Positions 35,867 to 44,786 of a stretch of 64,000 nucleotides of DNA are shown here, one piece after another. The DNA comes from Chitinimonas arctica (GTDB lineage Bacteria; Pseudomonadota; Gammaproteobacteria; Burkholderiales; Chitinimonadaceae): positions 4,030,001-4,094,000 of the forward strand of contig NZ_CP041730.1 in NCBI RefSeq assembly GCF_007431345.1. Direction: 5' to 3'. The position numbers were made by a program, and so were the translations under genes. The notes under the pieces are model-generated. The model saw nothing but the letters and a program-made list of their open reading frames with translations, did no database searches and had not been told where the DNA came from. Each line of letters opens with the position of its first letter. The stretch's first letter is position 1.

Positions 35867-37915
35867 CTATGCTGCACTCGCCACCATTGGAAAATGCGTT
35901 AAGGCCATCCTGGGCTGAACACGAAGCAAGGATTTAGGTATCTCAGCTTGGACTTCGGTTAGGTGATTTTGGAGCTCGATTTTTATGCGGGACAGTTCCG
36001 TTGCCGTGACCGCTGTGTTTGTTAACTTCAACGCATCCCAGTCTTTGAGAAGATCAGATAGTCCATTTTTATAAGCCTCTAAATCGGCAGGCGTCATGGT
36101 CTTGAAGTCGCTGCTGGTCAAATCATAGCTATAGTGAACTGCTCTATCCTTACTCCAGAGCAGGTTGGACCGTAGCTGTTCGAGAAAGCGAATTTCCGCT
36201 TGGGCCAATGCATGCGCTTTTTGTGTCTCGCTTGGATTGAATTTTATGGAACTCAATTCGCCAGGATGCATTAGTATGCCATTGGAGGCCATTTTTCGGG
36301 TCAGTTGCATACCCGTGCCAGCAGCGGTGCCGAAGCCTTTATGCACCAGCAAGCCGCAAAGTTTCCGACGCAATTTAATCTTGCGAATGCCGTTGCCAAA
36401 TTGTTGGGCCAAGGTCGGGATACCCTTGGAGAAGGATATTGCCAGCGTACTGGAAAGGTCTGCCATCTCTTTGCTACCTATGGTCTCTTCGAGGCGTTTA
36501 CCTTGGGCGTCATATTTAACCTCGCTCGGCGGAGAGATAAATGCCCTGGCGGCATTTGAGCCACCGTTGCCAACACAGCCATCCACATAGGTGATGCCGT
36601 CTAATTTAACGGACTTGAAAACGCCGGGGATTGCCATTGATGCACGCACCGCCTGGGCGATGGGTACATTCAGGCTCTTTGGGTCGGTAGAGGACCAAAT
36701 TTTGTCGCATTTTTCGGTATCGTTATAAGCGATCACCGACAAATGCTTGAAATATTTCGGTGCTATTTCGTGCAGTTTGGCCAGGTCGCCGAATGTAACA
36801 AGATAGTCCTCCGTTTTTATATTGCCTGCGATTTCTTTTAGCGTGTTCACCTGCTCGTGGCTTAAATTGCCGGGTGATTTTAATAATGCTTGAATATTGT
36901 TCGCGGCGGTTTGCTTATGTACTTCCGCGATCAACCAATAGAGTTGCTCCGCAGCGTGCCAGCCGTGGCCATGGAGGCTGAATTCGGGTGGGGATTCCCC
37001 AGCGGGTGGCAGAGCAACGCAAGCAGGCTTTATATCTTGAGCCGGCGTACCTTCGCATGCCGGGGAAGCGGGGGATCCATTTGCCGAGTCAGTGGTGAAG
37101 AGAGCGGCAATCTTGCCCACCGTAGTGTTGTCGAGTTTCCCGCGCCCCATGAACTTGGACATATTCATTGCCATCAAGCGCTCCATTGCCTCGATGGGCA
37201 TACCCAGCGCCAATGCAGAGCCGTATAACGAACCTACCGACAAGCCGGAAATATGCTCGATGCCAACTAAAGTTTTGAAGGCATTGATGATTTTGCTGAA
37301 TACCAGCATGACAAGACCTTTTTGACCACCGCCATCGAAAGCAAATTTGTCTATTTCCGGGGCCGGCTTGATTACACCTATCTTTTTTAAATCTGGGCTG
37401 ATGACCAGCTGGCTGCGCAAATCCGTGCATTCCAGCAACGCTTCGCGGGCGCAATGGAGTATTTTCAACGCCTTGATATGAGCTTTTGCAATATCTTTGC
37501 CGGTGGGATTCCTGGCAATAGCAGGCTCGCGGTTATTGCTCTGGAGTGGAGAGGTAAATTTTTTGACGCACTTGGCAATATTTTCTGCTTGTGCGCATTT
37601 TAAATCTATAGCTTTTGCAGCCATTTCTGTGGATTGGTCGATTTCTTCCTTGAATTCATGAAGTAGGGAATTCATTTCCTTTTCAAGAAACGCGGCCAGC
37701 ATTTTTTCCAGCTGTTGACTGGTTTGTATGGGGTCGTGTTCAGTGGGTAGGATGTGGAGGAAAGTCAATAGGTTTCTCAGCCATCCGCCCCGATGGATAT
37801 CGCCGGCTGTGTCGATGGTGACTGCACTGCTCCAGTTGTCTGTGTCGCCGATGGAATGATCAACGACCTTTTGCCAGGGGCTTATCAAGGGCGGCAGTTG
37901 GCTGGAAGAATGCAT
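35867..37915 (-). CDS. Patatin-like phospholipase, probable type III secretion effector (ExoU-like)
   Basis: 682 residues, close to ExoU (687). A Ser-rich N-terminus without a Sec signal is followed by helical sequence (60-170). The patatin core has an oxyanion loop DGGGQKG (194-200), nucleophile GLSVG (Ser226), ASMAIPGVFK, and YVDGC (Asp445), where the usual D-G-G/A is D-G-C. A large insertion (about 270-350) separates Ser and Asp. The C-terminal ~170 residues are helical, as in the ExoU membrane-targeting region. Two CesT-like chaperone genes lie immediately upstream on the same strand. GC content is visibly lower than in neighbours, suggesting transfer. Function as a secreted lipase is inferred; the family match to patatin is firm. 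Confidence 0.8.
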   Translation of the reverse strand: MHSSSQLPPLISPWQKVVDHSIGDTDNWSSAVTIDTAGDIHRGGWLRNLLTFLHILPTEHDPIQTSQQLEKMLAAFLEKEMNSLLHEFKEEIDQSTEMAAKAIDLKCAQAENIAKCVKKFTSPLQSNNREPAIARNPTGKDIAKAHIKALKILHCAREALLECTDLRSQLVISPDLKKIGVIKPAPEIDKFAFDGGGQKGLVMLVFSKIINAFKTLVGIEHISGLSVGSLYGSALALGMPIEAMERLMAMNMSKFMGRGKLDNTTVGKIAALFTTDSANGSPASPACEGTPAQDIKPACVALPPAGESPPEFSLHGHGWHAAEQLYWLIAEVHKQTAANNIQALLKSPGNLSHEQVNTLKEIAGNIKTEDYLVTFGDLAKLHEIAPKYFKHLSVIAYNDTEKCDKIWSSTDPKSLNVPIAQAVRASMAIPGVFKSVKLDGITYVDGCVGNGGSNAARAFISPPSEVKYDAQGKRLEETIGSKEMADLSSTLAISFSKGIPTLAQQFGNGIRKIKLRRKLCGLLVHKGFGTAAGTGMQLTRKMASNGILMHPGELSSIKFNPSETQKAHALAQAEIRFLEQLRSNLLWSKDRAVHYSYDLTSSDFKTMTPADLEAYKNGLSDLLKDWDALKLTNTAVTATELSRIKIELQNHLTEVQAEIPKSLLRVQPRMALTHFPMVASAA

Positions 37916-38105
37916 GGAGTCAGCTTCATTGATTAAATGTTCAGTGAATGGATTCAGGGCAAGGGTGCAGCCAAGCTAAGCATGCCGCCGGACTTCTCGC
38001 TACCGCATGAAAACAAAAGCATTCAGCAAATTTTACTTAAACGGAAGATCCCTACTTTGCTATATTTTCAATATTTCCGGTTATTACTACTCCATGCGGA
38101 GCAGA

Positions 38106-38510
38106 TTATTCACCGATCAGCCGGCGTAGTGCATGGGTACGTGCCAGTTGGTCGGCAAGCAGGGTTTTGTAGATTTCCAGGTCCAAGGGCACGAGGGCGA
38201 GTCGCTGCGTCAGGATCAGATTGTGATCGACATCGAGGCTTAAGGTAGGCAGGCCCGCCGCCTCATCCAGCGCGTTGATTTGTATTGCCAGCTGAAACAC
38301 TGCCGCGTGGGACGGGTCGCTCATCATCCGGGTGTCCAGCACCAGGCTGTCGATGATCAGGCAGAAGGGGTCATCGGCAGCCATGGTCGAGATGGCGACA
38401 TCGTCAAGCTGGATTTCAAATCGTCCCGCATCGCTTAGTGTGATCGTTTGACCCATTTCCCGCGACAGTTCGTCGATAAAACGTGAAAATAAATCATGGC
38501 TTGCATGCAT
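38106..38510 (-). CDS. CesT-like type III secretion chaperone, proximal to the patatin gene
   Basis: 134 residues from ATG 38510, with GGAG nine bases upstream. The pattern is that of the small, acidic CesT/Tir chaperone family: an N-terminal amphipathic helix LFSRFIDELSREMGQ, strand-turn-strand (FEIQLDDVAIS), then AAVFQLAIQINALDEAAGLPTLSLDVDHNLILTQRL in part and a C-terminal helix. It most likely dimerises and holds the secretion region of the patatin protein, 190 bases downstream. Assignment is by pattern, not search. Confidence 0.62.
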   Translation of the reverse strand: MHASHDLFSRFIDELSREMGQTITLSDAGRFEIQLDDVAISTMAADDPFCLIIDSLVLDTRMMSDPSHAAVFQLAIQINALDEAAGLPTLSLDVDHNLILTQRLALVPLDLEIYKTLLADQLARTHALRRLIGE

Positions 38511-38541
38511 CAAATGAGTCTCCGCAAATGCATGGAAGTAT

Positions 38542-39003
38542 TTAGCGTGCCGATAGTCTGGCCAGGCGCGACAAGCCTTCATTCGAAATGGTTTCGGTTT
38601 GTTGCAACACGGGTAAGGCTGCCCGGATGGCGTCGATATGGCCAAGTAGACGATTGATCATTGCCAATAATTCAATCTCATTGGCCGAGATTGCAATCCG
38701 GCAGGAAAGCACCAGTTGCGCCGAATCGGCCTGCCAGCCATAACGTATCCCGGCGCCAAGGCGAGAGGAATAGGTGCGCTGCAGTAGAAAGCATTGCAAG
38801 CTTGCAGGGTCGGTCACGGCCGTCGCGGGCAGGGGTGAGAAAACATGGATGCCGATATCCGAACCATGGTTGCAGCTTGCCAGCGATATGGCGTCGCCGG
38901 ATTCGTGTTGTAGCTGCAGGGTATGGTTTGTACCGTCATTGGGTAGGCTTACACCCCATTTTTTCGCCAATTGCCGAATTGCAGGAGGGAAAGAATCTAC
39001 CAT
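38542..39003 (-). CDS. Second CesT-like type III secretion chaperone
   Basis: 153 residues from ATG 39003, with AGG ten bases upstream. The same strand-helix-strand order as the next gene is seen: LQLQHESGDAISLASC, then FSPLPA, a helix ending LQRTYSSRLGAGIRYGWQADSAQL in part, and a terminal helix with ELLAMINRLLGHIDAIRAAL. I infer a class IB-like secretion chaperone, perhaps heterodimerising with its neighbour, 31 bases downstream. It is more diverged than the first and could be a different small protein. Confidence 0.5.
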   Translation of the reverse strand: MVDSFPPAIRQLAKKWGVSLPNDGTNHTLQLQHESGDAISLASCNHGSDIGIHVFSPLPATAVTDPASLQCFLLQRTYSSRLGAGIRYGWQADSAQLVLSCRIAISANEIELLAMINRLLGHIDAIRAALPVLQQTETISNEGLSRLARLSAR

Positions 39004-39156
39004 TTGTCTTTACCTGGATTATCGAAGCGAATGGGGTTTGATCAACTTTCCGAGTTATTTATGCAATCAACCATACATAAAAACAGACAACCATTTTATA
39101 TAACCAAGCTTTGCTGCTGCTTCTGTTTTTAAGATTACATTTCTGCATATGGTGGT

Positions 39157-39192
39157 AAACAAACAGGGAGCCCATGGGCTCCCTGTTTGTTT
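39157..39192. terminator. Perfect 36-base palindrome, bidirectional terminator
   Basis: The two 18-base arms are exact reverse complements, meeting at CCCATGGG and starting AAACAAACAGGGAG. A and T runs at both ends would let it terminate in either direction. On the minus strand it follows the rne stop by 27 bases. Confidence 0.85.
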
Positions 39193-39219
39193 AACGCGCA
39201 ACTGCGGATCCGAGCGGCC

Positions 39220-42200
39220 TTACTCCGGCTTGGTCTCGCTGCGAGCGGGCGCGGTTTCCACCATCACCAGTTCTTCTTGCACCGGCGCGTTCTGTTGCGC
39301 GGGTTTGACTTCACTGCGGCGGCGACGGGTAGGCACGACGGCGGTAGGCAGGTCCATCGGCTCGAACGCCTTCAGCTGCGTACCCACCTGAACGAGGCCG
39401 ACATCTTCCGGGCGGCCGATTTCTGCCGTTTGCGGAGCGGGCTTCCTTTCGACGGGCGCTGCTTCGGGAGCCTTTTGCTCGCTCACAGGAGCGGCTTCCA
39501 CTACGGGAGCAGCTTCCACCACCGGAGCAGCTTCCACTACCGGAGCAGCTTCCACCACCGGAGCAGCTTCCACCACCGGAGCAACTTCCACCACCGGAGC
39601 AGCTTCCACCACCGGAGCAGCTTCCACTACCGGAGCGGCTTCCATTACCGGTGCGACTTCCACTACCGGAGCGGCTTCGACTACCGGTGCGACTTCCACT
39701 ACCGGAGCGGCTTCGACTACCAGTGCAGCTTCCACCACCGGTGCAGCTTCCACCACCGGTGCAGCTTCCACTACCGGCGCAGCTTCGGCGACGGGTGCCG
39801 CAGCAGCTTGCTCCAGCTGCGCCGTGGCGGGTGCGCCCTCGGTCTCGGCTGGCTGGCCGTCGGCGGATTGATCCGCCTCGTTACCTGCCTGGGTGCCGTC
39901 ATTGCTACGTTCACCGCGTTCGCCACGACCACCGCGACGGCCACGACGACGACCGCGGCCGCGGCCTTCGTTGCCTTCGAAGTTTTCACCCTGGCTGCCA
40001 TCCGCTGCCACGGTATCCTGCGCCAAGGCTTCCGGCTCGACTTCCGTCGTCACTACCGGCTTGGCTTCGGCTTGCGGCCGTGGTTGGCGTTCCTGGCGCG
40101 GCTCGCGCTCGGCGCGCGGTTCACGCGGCGGGCGGGGTTCGCGTTGCTCGCGCGGTTCACGCGGCTCACGTTGCTCGCGCGGTTCGCGTGCTTCCCGTGG
40201 TTCGCGTTCGGCGCGGGCTTCGTTGCCTTCGCGCGGCGGACGCGGCTCGCGTGGCTCGCGAACTTCGTTGGTGCGTTCGTTGCGGGTTTCGGCTTGGCGC
40301 TCGTTGCGACCCTCCGCATTGCGGTTTTCACCGCGCTCGCGCTTGGGTTCGCGCGGCGGACGCGGCTGCTCGTCTTCCTCGATGCGCGGCTTGCCGCCTG
40401 GGCGGCGTTCTTCGTTGCGACGGCTGTCGTTGCGCGGTTCATTGCGCTCGCTGCCGCTGCGTTGCCGGCCTTCGTTGCGGCGAGTGTTATTGCCGCCACG
40501 GTCGCGGCCGCCCTTGTTGGCGGGGACCGGCTGCTTCACTTCTTCTACTTCCTCACCCTTGAAGAAGCGAATGATGCGTTCGAACAAGGATGGCTTGGCC
40601 ACTTCCGCCACCGGCTTTTCGGCGGCGATGGGGGCGGGCTGGGCCGGGGTAATGCCCTTGACGACGGCTTCCTGGCGCGGCTTGACCGCTTCGGCTTCCT
40701 TGCCGTTGCGGCTTTCTTCCTCGGCCGGCGCTTCCATCATCTTGTAGGAAGGCAATACTTCCTCGATATGGTTGAGGTCGTCGTGGCGCAGGCGCGTCAG
40801 GGTGTAGTTCGGGGTCTCGAGGTGGATATTGGGGATCAATACCACGCCAACCTTCAGGCGCGATTCCACCGAGAAGATTTCGGCACGCTTTTCGTTCAAC
40901 AGGAAGGTGGCGACATCGACGGGCACCTGCGCATGGATGGCGCCGGTGTTTTCCTTCATGGCCTCTTCCTGGATGATGCGCAGGATATGCAGGGCGGACG
41001 ATTCGGTACCACGGATAAAGCCGGTACCGTGGCAGCGCGGGCATGGCTGGTGAGCGGTTTCGCCGAGCGAAGGCTGCAGGCGCTGGCGGCTCAGTTCCAT
41101 CAGGCCGAAGCGCGAGATCTTGCCGGTCTGTACGCGGGCGCGGTCATGGCGCAGGGCATCGCGCAGGCGGTTTTCCACCTCGCGCTGGTTGCCGGCCTTT
41201 TCCATATCGATAAAGTCGACCACGATCAGTCCGCCCAGATCGCGCAAGCGCAATTGGCGGGCGATTTCGTCGGCGGCTTCCAGATTGGTGCGGGTGGCGG
41301 TTTCTTCGATATCGCCGCCCTTGGTGGCGCGGGCCGAGTTGACGTCGACCGATACCAGGGCTTCGGTGTGGTCGATCACGATGGCGCCGCCGGAAGGCAG
41401 GGCGACATCGCGCGAGAAGGCGGTTTCGATCTGGTGTTCGATCTGGAAACGCGAGAACAGCGGAACGTCGTCCTTGTACATCTTCACCCGGTTGACGAAG
41501 CCAGGCATCACATGGCTCATGAACTGGCGGGCCTGTTCATAGACGAATTCGGTGTCGATCAGGATTTCGCCGATATCCGGCTGGTAGTAGTCGCGGATGG
41601 CGCGGATGACCAGGCTGCCTTCCTGGTAGATCAGGAAAGGGCCGCTTTGCGAGCCGGCGGCATTTTCGACCGCACGCCACAGTTGCAGCAGGTAGTTCAA
41701 ATCCCACTGCAGTTCTTCGCTGTTGCGGCCGATACCGGCGGTACGGGCGATGATGGACATGCCGGCCGGCACATCCAGCTGGTCCATGGTGGCGCGCAGT
41801 TCCTGCCGCTCTTCACCCTCGATACGACGGGATACACCACCGCCGCGCGGGTTGTTCGGCATCAGCACCAGGTAGCGGCCGGCCAGCGAGATAAACGTGG
41901 TCAGCGCCGCGCCCTTGTTGCCGCGTTCGTCCTTTTCAACCTGGACGATCAGCTCCATGCCTTCCTTCAGCGCATCCTGGATGCGTGAACGGCCGTCGGC
42001 GCCTTCCTTGAAATAAACCCGGGAAACTTCCTTGAATGGCAGGAAACCGTGACGGTCGGTGCCGTAATCGACAAAGCAGGCCTCGAGCGAGGGCTCGATG
42101 CGGGTGATGATGGCTTTGTAGATATTGCTTTTGCGTTGCTCCTTGCCGACGGTCTCGATATCGAGATCGATGAGCTTCTGCCCGTCGACGATGGCGACGC

Positions 42201-42243
42201 GCAGCTCTTCGGCCTGCGTCGCATTGAAAAGCATGCGTTTCAT
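39220..42243 (-). CDS. rne: Ribonuclease E
   Basis: 1007 residues from ATG 42243, with GGGAG eight bases upstream and the conserved MKRMLFNATQAEELRVAIVDG start. The catalytic half is intact: S1 domain (about 35-120), RNase H-like and DNase I-like parts with VDVNSARATKGGDIEETATRTNLEAADEIARQLRLRDLGGLIVVDFIDM in part, and the zinc link CPRCHGTG. The C-terminal half is a long disordered tail: Arg/Glu-rich RNA-binding stretches, then 18 six-residue APVVEA repeats and a conserved end. The enzyme starts mRNA decay and processes rRNA and tRNA; the tail organises the degradosome. A long 5' leader (below) suggests autoregulation. Confidence 0.95.
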   Translation of the reverse strand: MKRMLFNATQAEELRVAIVDGQKLIDLDIETVGKEQRKSNIYKAIITRIEPSLEACFVDYGTDRHGFLPFKEVSRVYFKEGADGRSRIQDALKEGMELIVQVEKDERGNKGAALTTFISLAGRYLVLMPNNPRGGGVSRRIEGEERQELRATMDQLDVPAGMSIIARTAGIGRNSEELQWDLNYLLQLWRAVENAAGSQSGPFLIYQEGSLVIRAIRDYYQPDIGEILIDTEFVYEQARQFMSHVMPGFVNRVKMYKDDVPLFSRFQIEHQIETAFSRDVALPSGGAIVIDHTEALVSVDVNSARATKGGDIEETATRTNLEAADEIARQLRLRDLGGLIVVDFIDMEKAGNQREVENRLRDALRHDRARVQTGKISRFGLMELSRQRLQPSLGETAHQPCPRCHGTGFIRGTESSALHILRIIQEEAMKENTGAIHAQVPVDVATFLLNEKRAEIFSVESRLKVGVVLIPNIHLETPNYTLTRLRHDDLNHIEEVLPSYKMMEAPAEEESRNGKEAEAVKPRQEAVVKGITPAQPAPIAAEKPVAEVAKPSLFERIIRFFKGEEVEEVKQPVPANKGGRDRGGNNTRRNEGRQRSGSERNEPRNDSRRNEERRPGGKPRIEEDEQPRPPREPKRERGENRNAEGRNERQAETRNERTNEVREPREPRPPREGNEARAEREPREAREPREQREPREPREQREPRPPREPRAEREPRQERQPRPQAEAKPVVTTEVEPEALAQDTVAADGSQGENFEGNEGRGRGRRRGRRGGRGERGERSNDGTQAGNEADQSADGQPAETEGAPATAQLEQAAAAPVAEAAPVVEAAPVVEAAPVVEAALVVEAAPVVEVAPVVEAAPVVEVAPVMEAAPVVEAAPVVEAAPVVEVAPVVEAAPVVEAAPVVEAAPVVEAAPVVEAAPVSEQKAPEAAPVERKPAPQTAEIGRPEDVGLVQVGTQLKAFEPMDLPTAVVPTRRRRSEVKPAQQNAPVQEELVMVETAPARSETKPE
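39475..39798 (-). repeat. Eighteen 18-base tandem repeats in the rne tail
   Basis: Exactly 324 bases encode 18 consecutive six-residue units, consensus APVVEA, with variants APVVEV, ALVVEA, APVMEA, APVAEA and APVSEQ. Unit length keeps the frame, so copy number can vary without breaking rne. Confidence 0.9.
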
Positions 42244-42795
42244 GTTTTGTTCTCCCGCCGCCGGACAGGCAGGGGCGAACACACCGACGGCGGTAGGCCG
42301 TCGAGAGAAAACTCAGGCGATAGGGCGTTGCATTTTGATCAGCAAGGCAGGCAATCCTGGGGTTTCGAGCTATCGTCGCGGCCGAAATGTCGTTGCCGCG
42401 CGCGGGTGTGTCCTGGGGTGCGGGCCGGTGTTTGTAGCGCCAGCCTGCGAATGTCCGGTCGTGCGTCTTGATAACTTGCTACCGTCGTTGCTTTGCGGTG
42501 AACGACGTTAACCGAACCGGCTTCTGGCCTGAACCGAGTTTCCCCTGGCGCTGTTGCGCTTGCGTCCGCCTTGCGCACGTGGTGCCAGAATCAATGATCG
42601 GCACGGCAAGAGAGAAAAAGACGCAGGGGAAAGAGCGGGAAAGGCCGCGCGAGCCGGTCGCGCGTGAGATAATCCGTCGCTTTGAAGACCGCGTCGGCGA
42701 CTGAGTGGCCGGAGCGGATAACGGATGGTCTTGTTTCCGGTGGTACCGGTAAGACCGGCCTAAGCGGTTGGCAAGACCGCACGAGTATATGTCAG
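42244..42795. other. Long intergenic region between divergent rne and rluC
   Basis: About 550 bases with no credible gene. Known: in E. coli rne has a ~360-base leader that RNase E itself senses, and this region is of similar size, so most of it is probably the rne leader. TAGGCCGTC pairs loosely with GACGGCGGTA near 42285-42305. The rluC promoter should be near 42660-42760. No precise elements can be named. Confidence 0.45.
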
Positions 42796-43746
42796 ATGCA
42801 CACCCCGAGCAAAGTTTCCTACCTGACCGTTGGCGCCGAAGAGGCTGGCCAGCGGCTGGACAATTATCTGTTGAAATGCCTGAAGGGCGCACCCAAGTCC
42901 CTGGTCTACCGTATCGTCCGTTCCGGCGAGGTACGGGTGAATTCCGGGCGGACGGATGTGACCTATCGCATCGTCGAGGGCGACCATATCCGCATACCGC
43001 CCATCCGCCTGGCCGAGCCGGGTGCGCCACCCAGTCCGGCCGCCTTGGCGCGGGGGGCGGTGCTACCCATCCTGTTCGAGGACGATGCCCTGCTGGTGAT
43101 CGATAAGCCGGCCGGCATGGCGGTCCATGGCGGCAGCGGCATCAGCTTCGGCGTGATCGAGCAATTGCGCGCGCAGCGGCCGCAAGCCAAGTTCCTGGAG
43201 CTGGTGCACCGCCTGGACCGTGAAACCTCGGGCATCCTGCTGGTGGCCAAGAAGCGCAGTGCCCTGGTTGCCATGCACGAGATGCTGCGCGACGACCGCA
43301 GCATGGATAAGCGTTACCTGACCCTGGTGAAGGGCGTGTTTCCCGATGCACGCCGGCATGTGCGCTTCAAGCTGCAGAAATATGTGACGGCCGACGGCGA
43401 GCGGCGGGTCAGCGTGACGCCGGAAGGGCAGGAGTCCCATACCATCCTGAACCGGCGGTCGACCTTCAGCGAGGCGACCTTGCTGGAATGCGAGCTGAAG
43501 ACCGGCCGCACCCACCAGATTCGCGTGCATTGCGCCCAATCCGGCTTTCCCATCCTGGGGGACGACAAGTACGGTGATTTCACGCTCAACAAGGCTTTGC
43601 CACGGCAGGGCCTCAAGCGCATGTTCCTCCATGCCTGGCGGCTGACGCTGCAACACCCGCTCGACCGCACGCCGCTCAAGCTGGAGTCGCCCTTGCCGAC
43701 CGAACTGCAATCCTATCTGGACTCTTTGGAAAAACTCGATGGCTGA
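42796..43746 (+). CDS. rluC: 23S rRNA pseudouridine synthase RluC
   Basis: 316 residues from ATG 42796; an upstream in-frame start at 42682 adds 38 residues of unconserved sequence. An S4-like RNA-binding domain (15-80; AGQRLDNYLLKCL) precedes the RluA-family catalytic domain with HRLDRETSG (catalytic Asp) and KTGRTHQIRVH. RluC makes pseudouridines at 955, 2504 and 2580 of 23S rRNA. The rne/rluC divergent pair is widely conserved. The next gene overlaps by eight bases. Confidence 0.93.
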   Translation: MHTPSKVSYLTVGAEEAGQRLDNYLLKCLKGAPKSLVYRIVRSGEVRVNSGRTDVTYRIVEGDHIRIPPIRLAEPGAPPSPAALARGAVLPILFEDDALLVIDKPAGMAVHGGSGISFGVIEQLRAQRPQAKFLELVHRLDRETSGILLVAKKRSALVAMHEMLRDDRSMDKRYLTLVKGVFPDARRHVRFKLQKYVTADGERRVSVTPEGQESHTILNRRSTFSEATLLECELKTGRTHQIRVHCAQSGFPILGDDKYGDFTLNKALPRQGLKRMFLHAWRLTLQHPLDRTPLKLESPLPTELQSYLDSLEKLDG

Positions 43747-44395
43747 GCGCTTTGACCTGCTGATTTTCGATTGGGACGGCACCCTGGCTGATTCCACCGC
43801 CTTGATCACCCATTCCATCCAGCTGGCATTTGCCGATCTGGACCTGCCCGTTCCTACCCGTGAACAGGCCAGCTTCGTGATCGGCTATGGCCTGGGCGAG
43901 GCCTTTGCGCACCTGGCGCCGCATGCAGGCCGGGTGCAATTGGACGGTTTGGTGGATGGCTATAAACGGCATTACCTGGCGCGGGATGGCGAAATTGCCT
44001 TGTTCGAGGGCGTGGCCGACGCGGTGCGGCACTATAAGGAGGCCGGTTATGCGCTGGCGGTGGCAACCGGCAAGTCGCGCCGGGGGCTGGATAGGGTGCT
44101 GGAGCAGACCGGCCTGGGCCGCTATTTCGATACCACCCGCTGCGCCGACGAATGCCATTCCAAGCCGCATCCCCAGATGATCGCGGAAATCACCGAGTTG
44201 CTCGGTGTGCCGGCCAGCCGCAGCGTGATGATAGGCGATACCACCCACGACCTGCAGATGGCGATCAATGCCGGTACGGCGGCCTTGGGGGTGTCCTATG
44301 GCGCCCATCCCAAGGATGAGCTGGCTTCTCTGCAGCCGCTGGGCCTGTTCGACAGCTTCGGCGAGCTGGACGGCTGGTTGCGCAACCATGCCTGA
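43739..44395 (+). CDS. HAD-family phosphatase (Gph-like)
   Basis: 218 residues. HAD motif I DWDGT (Asp11, Asp13), motif II AVATGKSRRG, motif III Lys in HSKPHP and motif IV GDTTHDLQMA are all present, with a helical cap after motif I. It resembles phosphoglycolate phosphatase and the HAD hydrolase that follows rluC in many proteobacteria. It overlaps rluC by eight bases and the Rieske gene by eight. Confidence 0.9.
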   Translation: MAERFDLLIFDWDGTLADSTALITHSIQLAFADLDLPVPTREQASFVIGYGLGEAFAHLAPHAGRVQLDGLVDGYKRHYLARDGEIALFEGVADAVRHYKEAGYALAVATGKSRRGLDRVLEQTGLGRYFDTTRCADECHSKPHPQMIAEITELLGVPASRSVMIGDTTHDLQMAINAGTAALGVSYGAHPKDELASLQPLGLFDSFGELDGWLRNHA

Positions 44396-44762
44396 TACCG
44401 GCGGCGCCATCCGGAAATGGCGGATCTGCGGCGGCGCGGAATTGCCGGACGGTGGTTTGGGCAAGCGCTTCAAGGCGGAGTGGCATGGTGTGCCGGCGGC
44501 CGGATTCGTGGTTCGCTGGGGTGGGCGGGTGCATGGCTATCTGAACCAATGTGCCCATATCCCCATCGAACTGGACTTCAATGAGGGCGACTTTTTCGAT
44601 CTGAGCCGCTCGTATTTGATCTGCGCAACCCACGGCGCCTACTATAGGCCGGATACCGGCCTATGCCTGGGCGGGCCATGTAAAGGTGCGCGATTGACCA
44701 AGCTGGCCGTGGTGGAAGAGGACGGCGAGGTTTTTTTCCTGCCCGATGCGCCCGTCCGATAA
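44388..44762 (+). CDS. Rieske [2Fe-2S] protein
   Basis: 124 residues from ATG 44388 overlapping the HAD gene by eight bases. Cluster ligands are Cys55/His57 (NQCAHIP) and Cys79/His82 (ICATHGA). There is no signal peptide or membrane helix, so this is a small soluble Rieske ferredoxin-like protein. Its redox partner is unknown; the fixed order rluC-HAD-Rieske-sppA occurs in other betaproteobacteria. Confidence 0.9.
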   Translation: MPDTGGAIRKWRICGGAELPDGGLGKRFKAEWHGVPAAGFVVRWGGRVHGYLNQCAHIPIELDFNEGDFFDLSRSYLICATHGAYYRPDTGLCLGGPCKGARLTKLAVVEEDGEVFFLPDAPVR

Positions 44763-44786
44763 CTGAATTTCAATTTGAGACAAACG

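Noticed and set aside
39475..39798. CRISPR-like array
   Set aside because: The 18-base units are contiguous, in frame and have no unique spacers; they are coding repeats of rne.
39187..41988. Long plus-strand open frame (933 codons) across rne
   Set aside because: It is the complement of rne; its His/Phe-rich repeats arise from the APVVEA coding repeats, and it has no ribosome site or family features.
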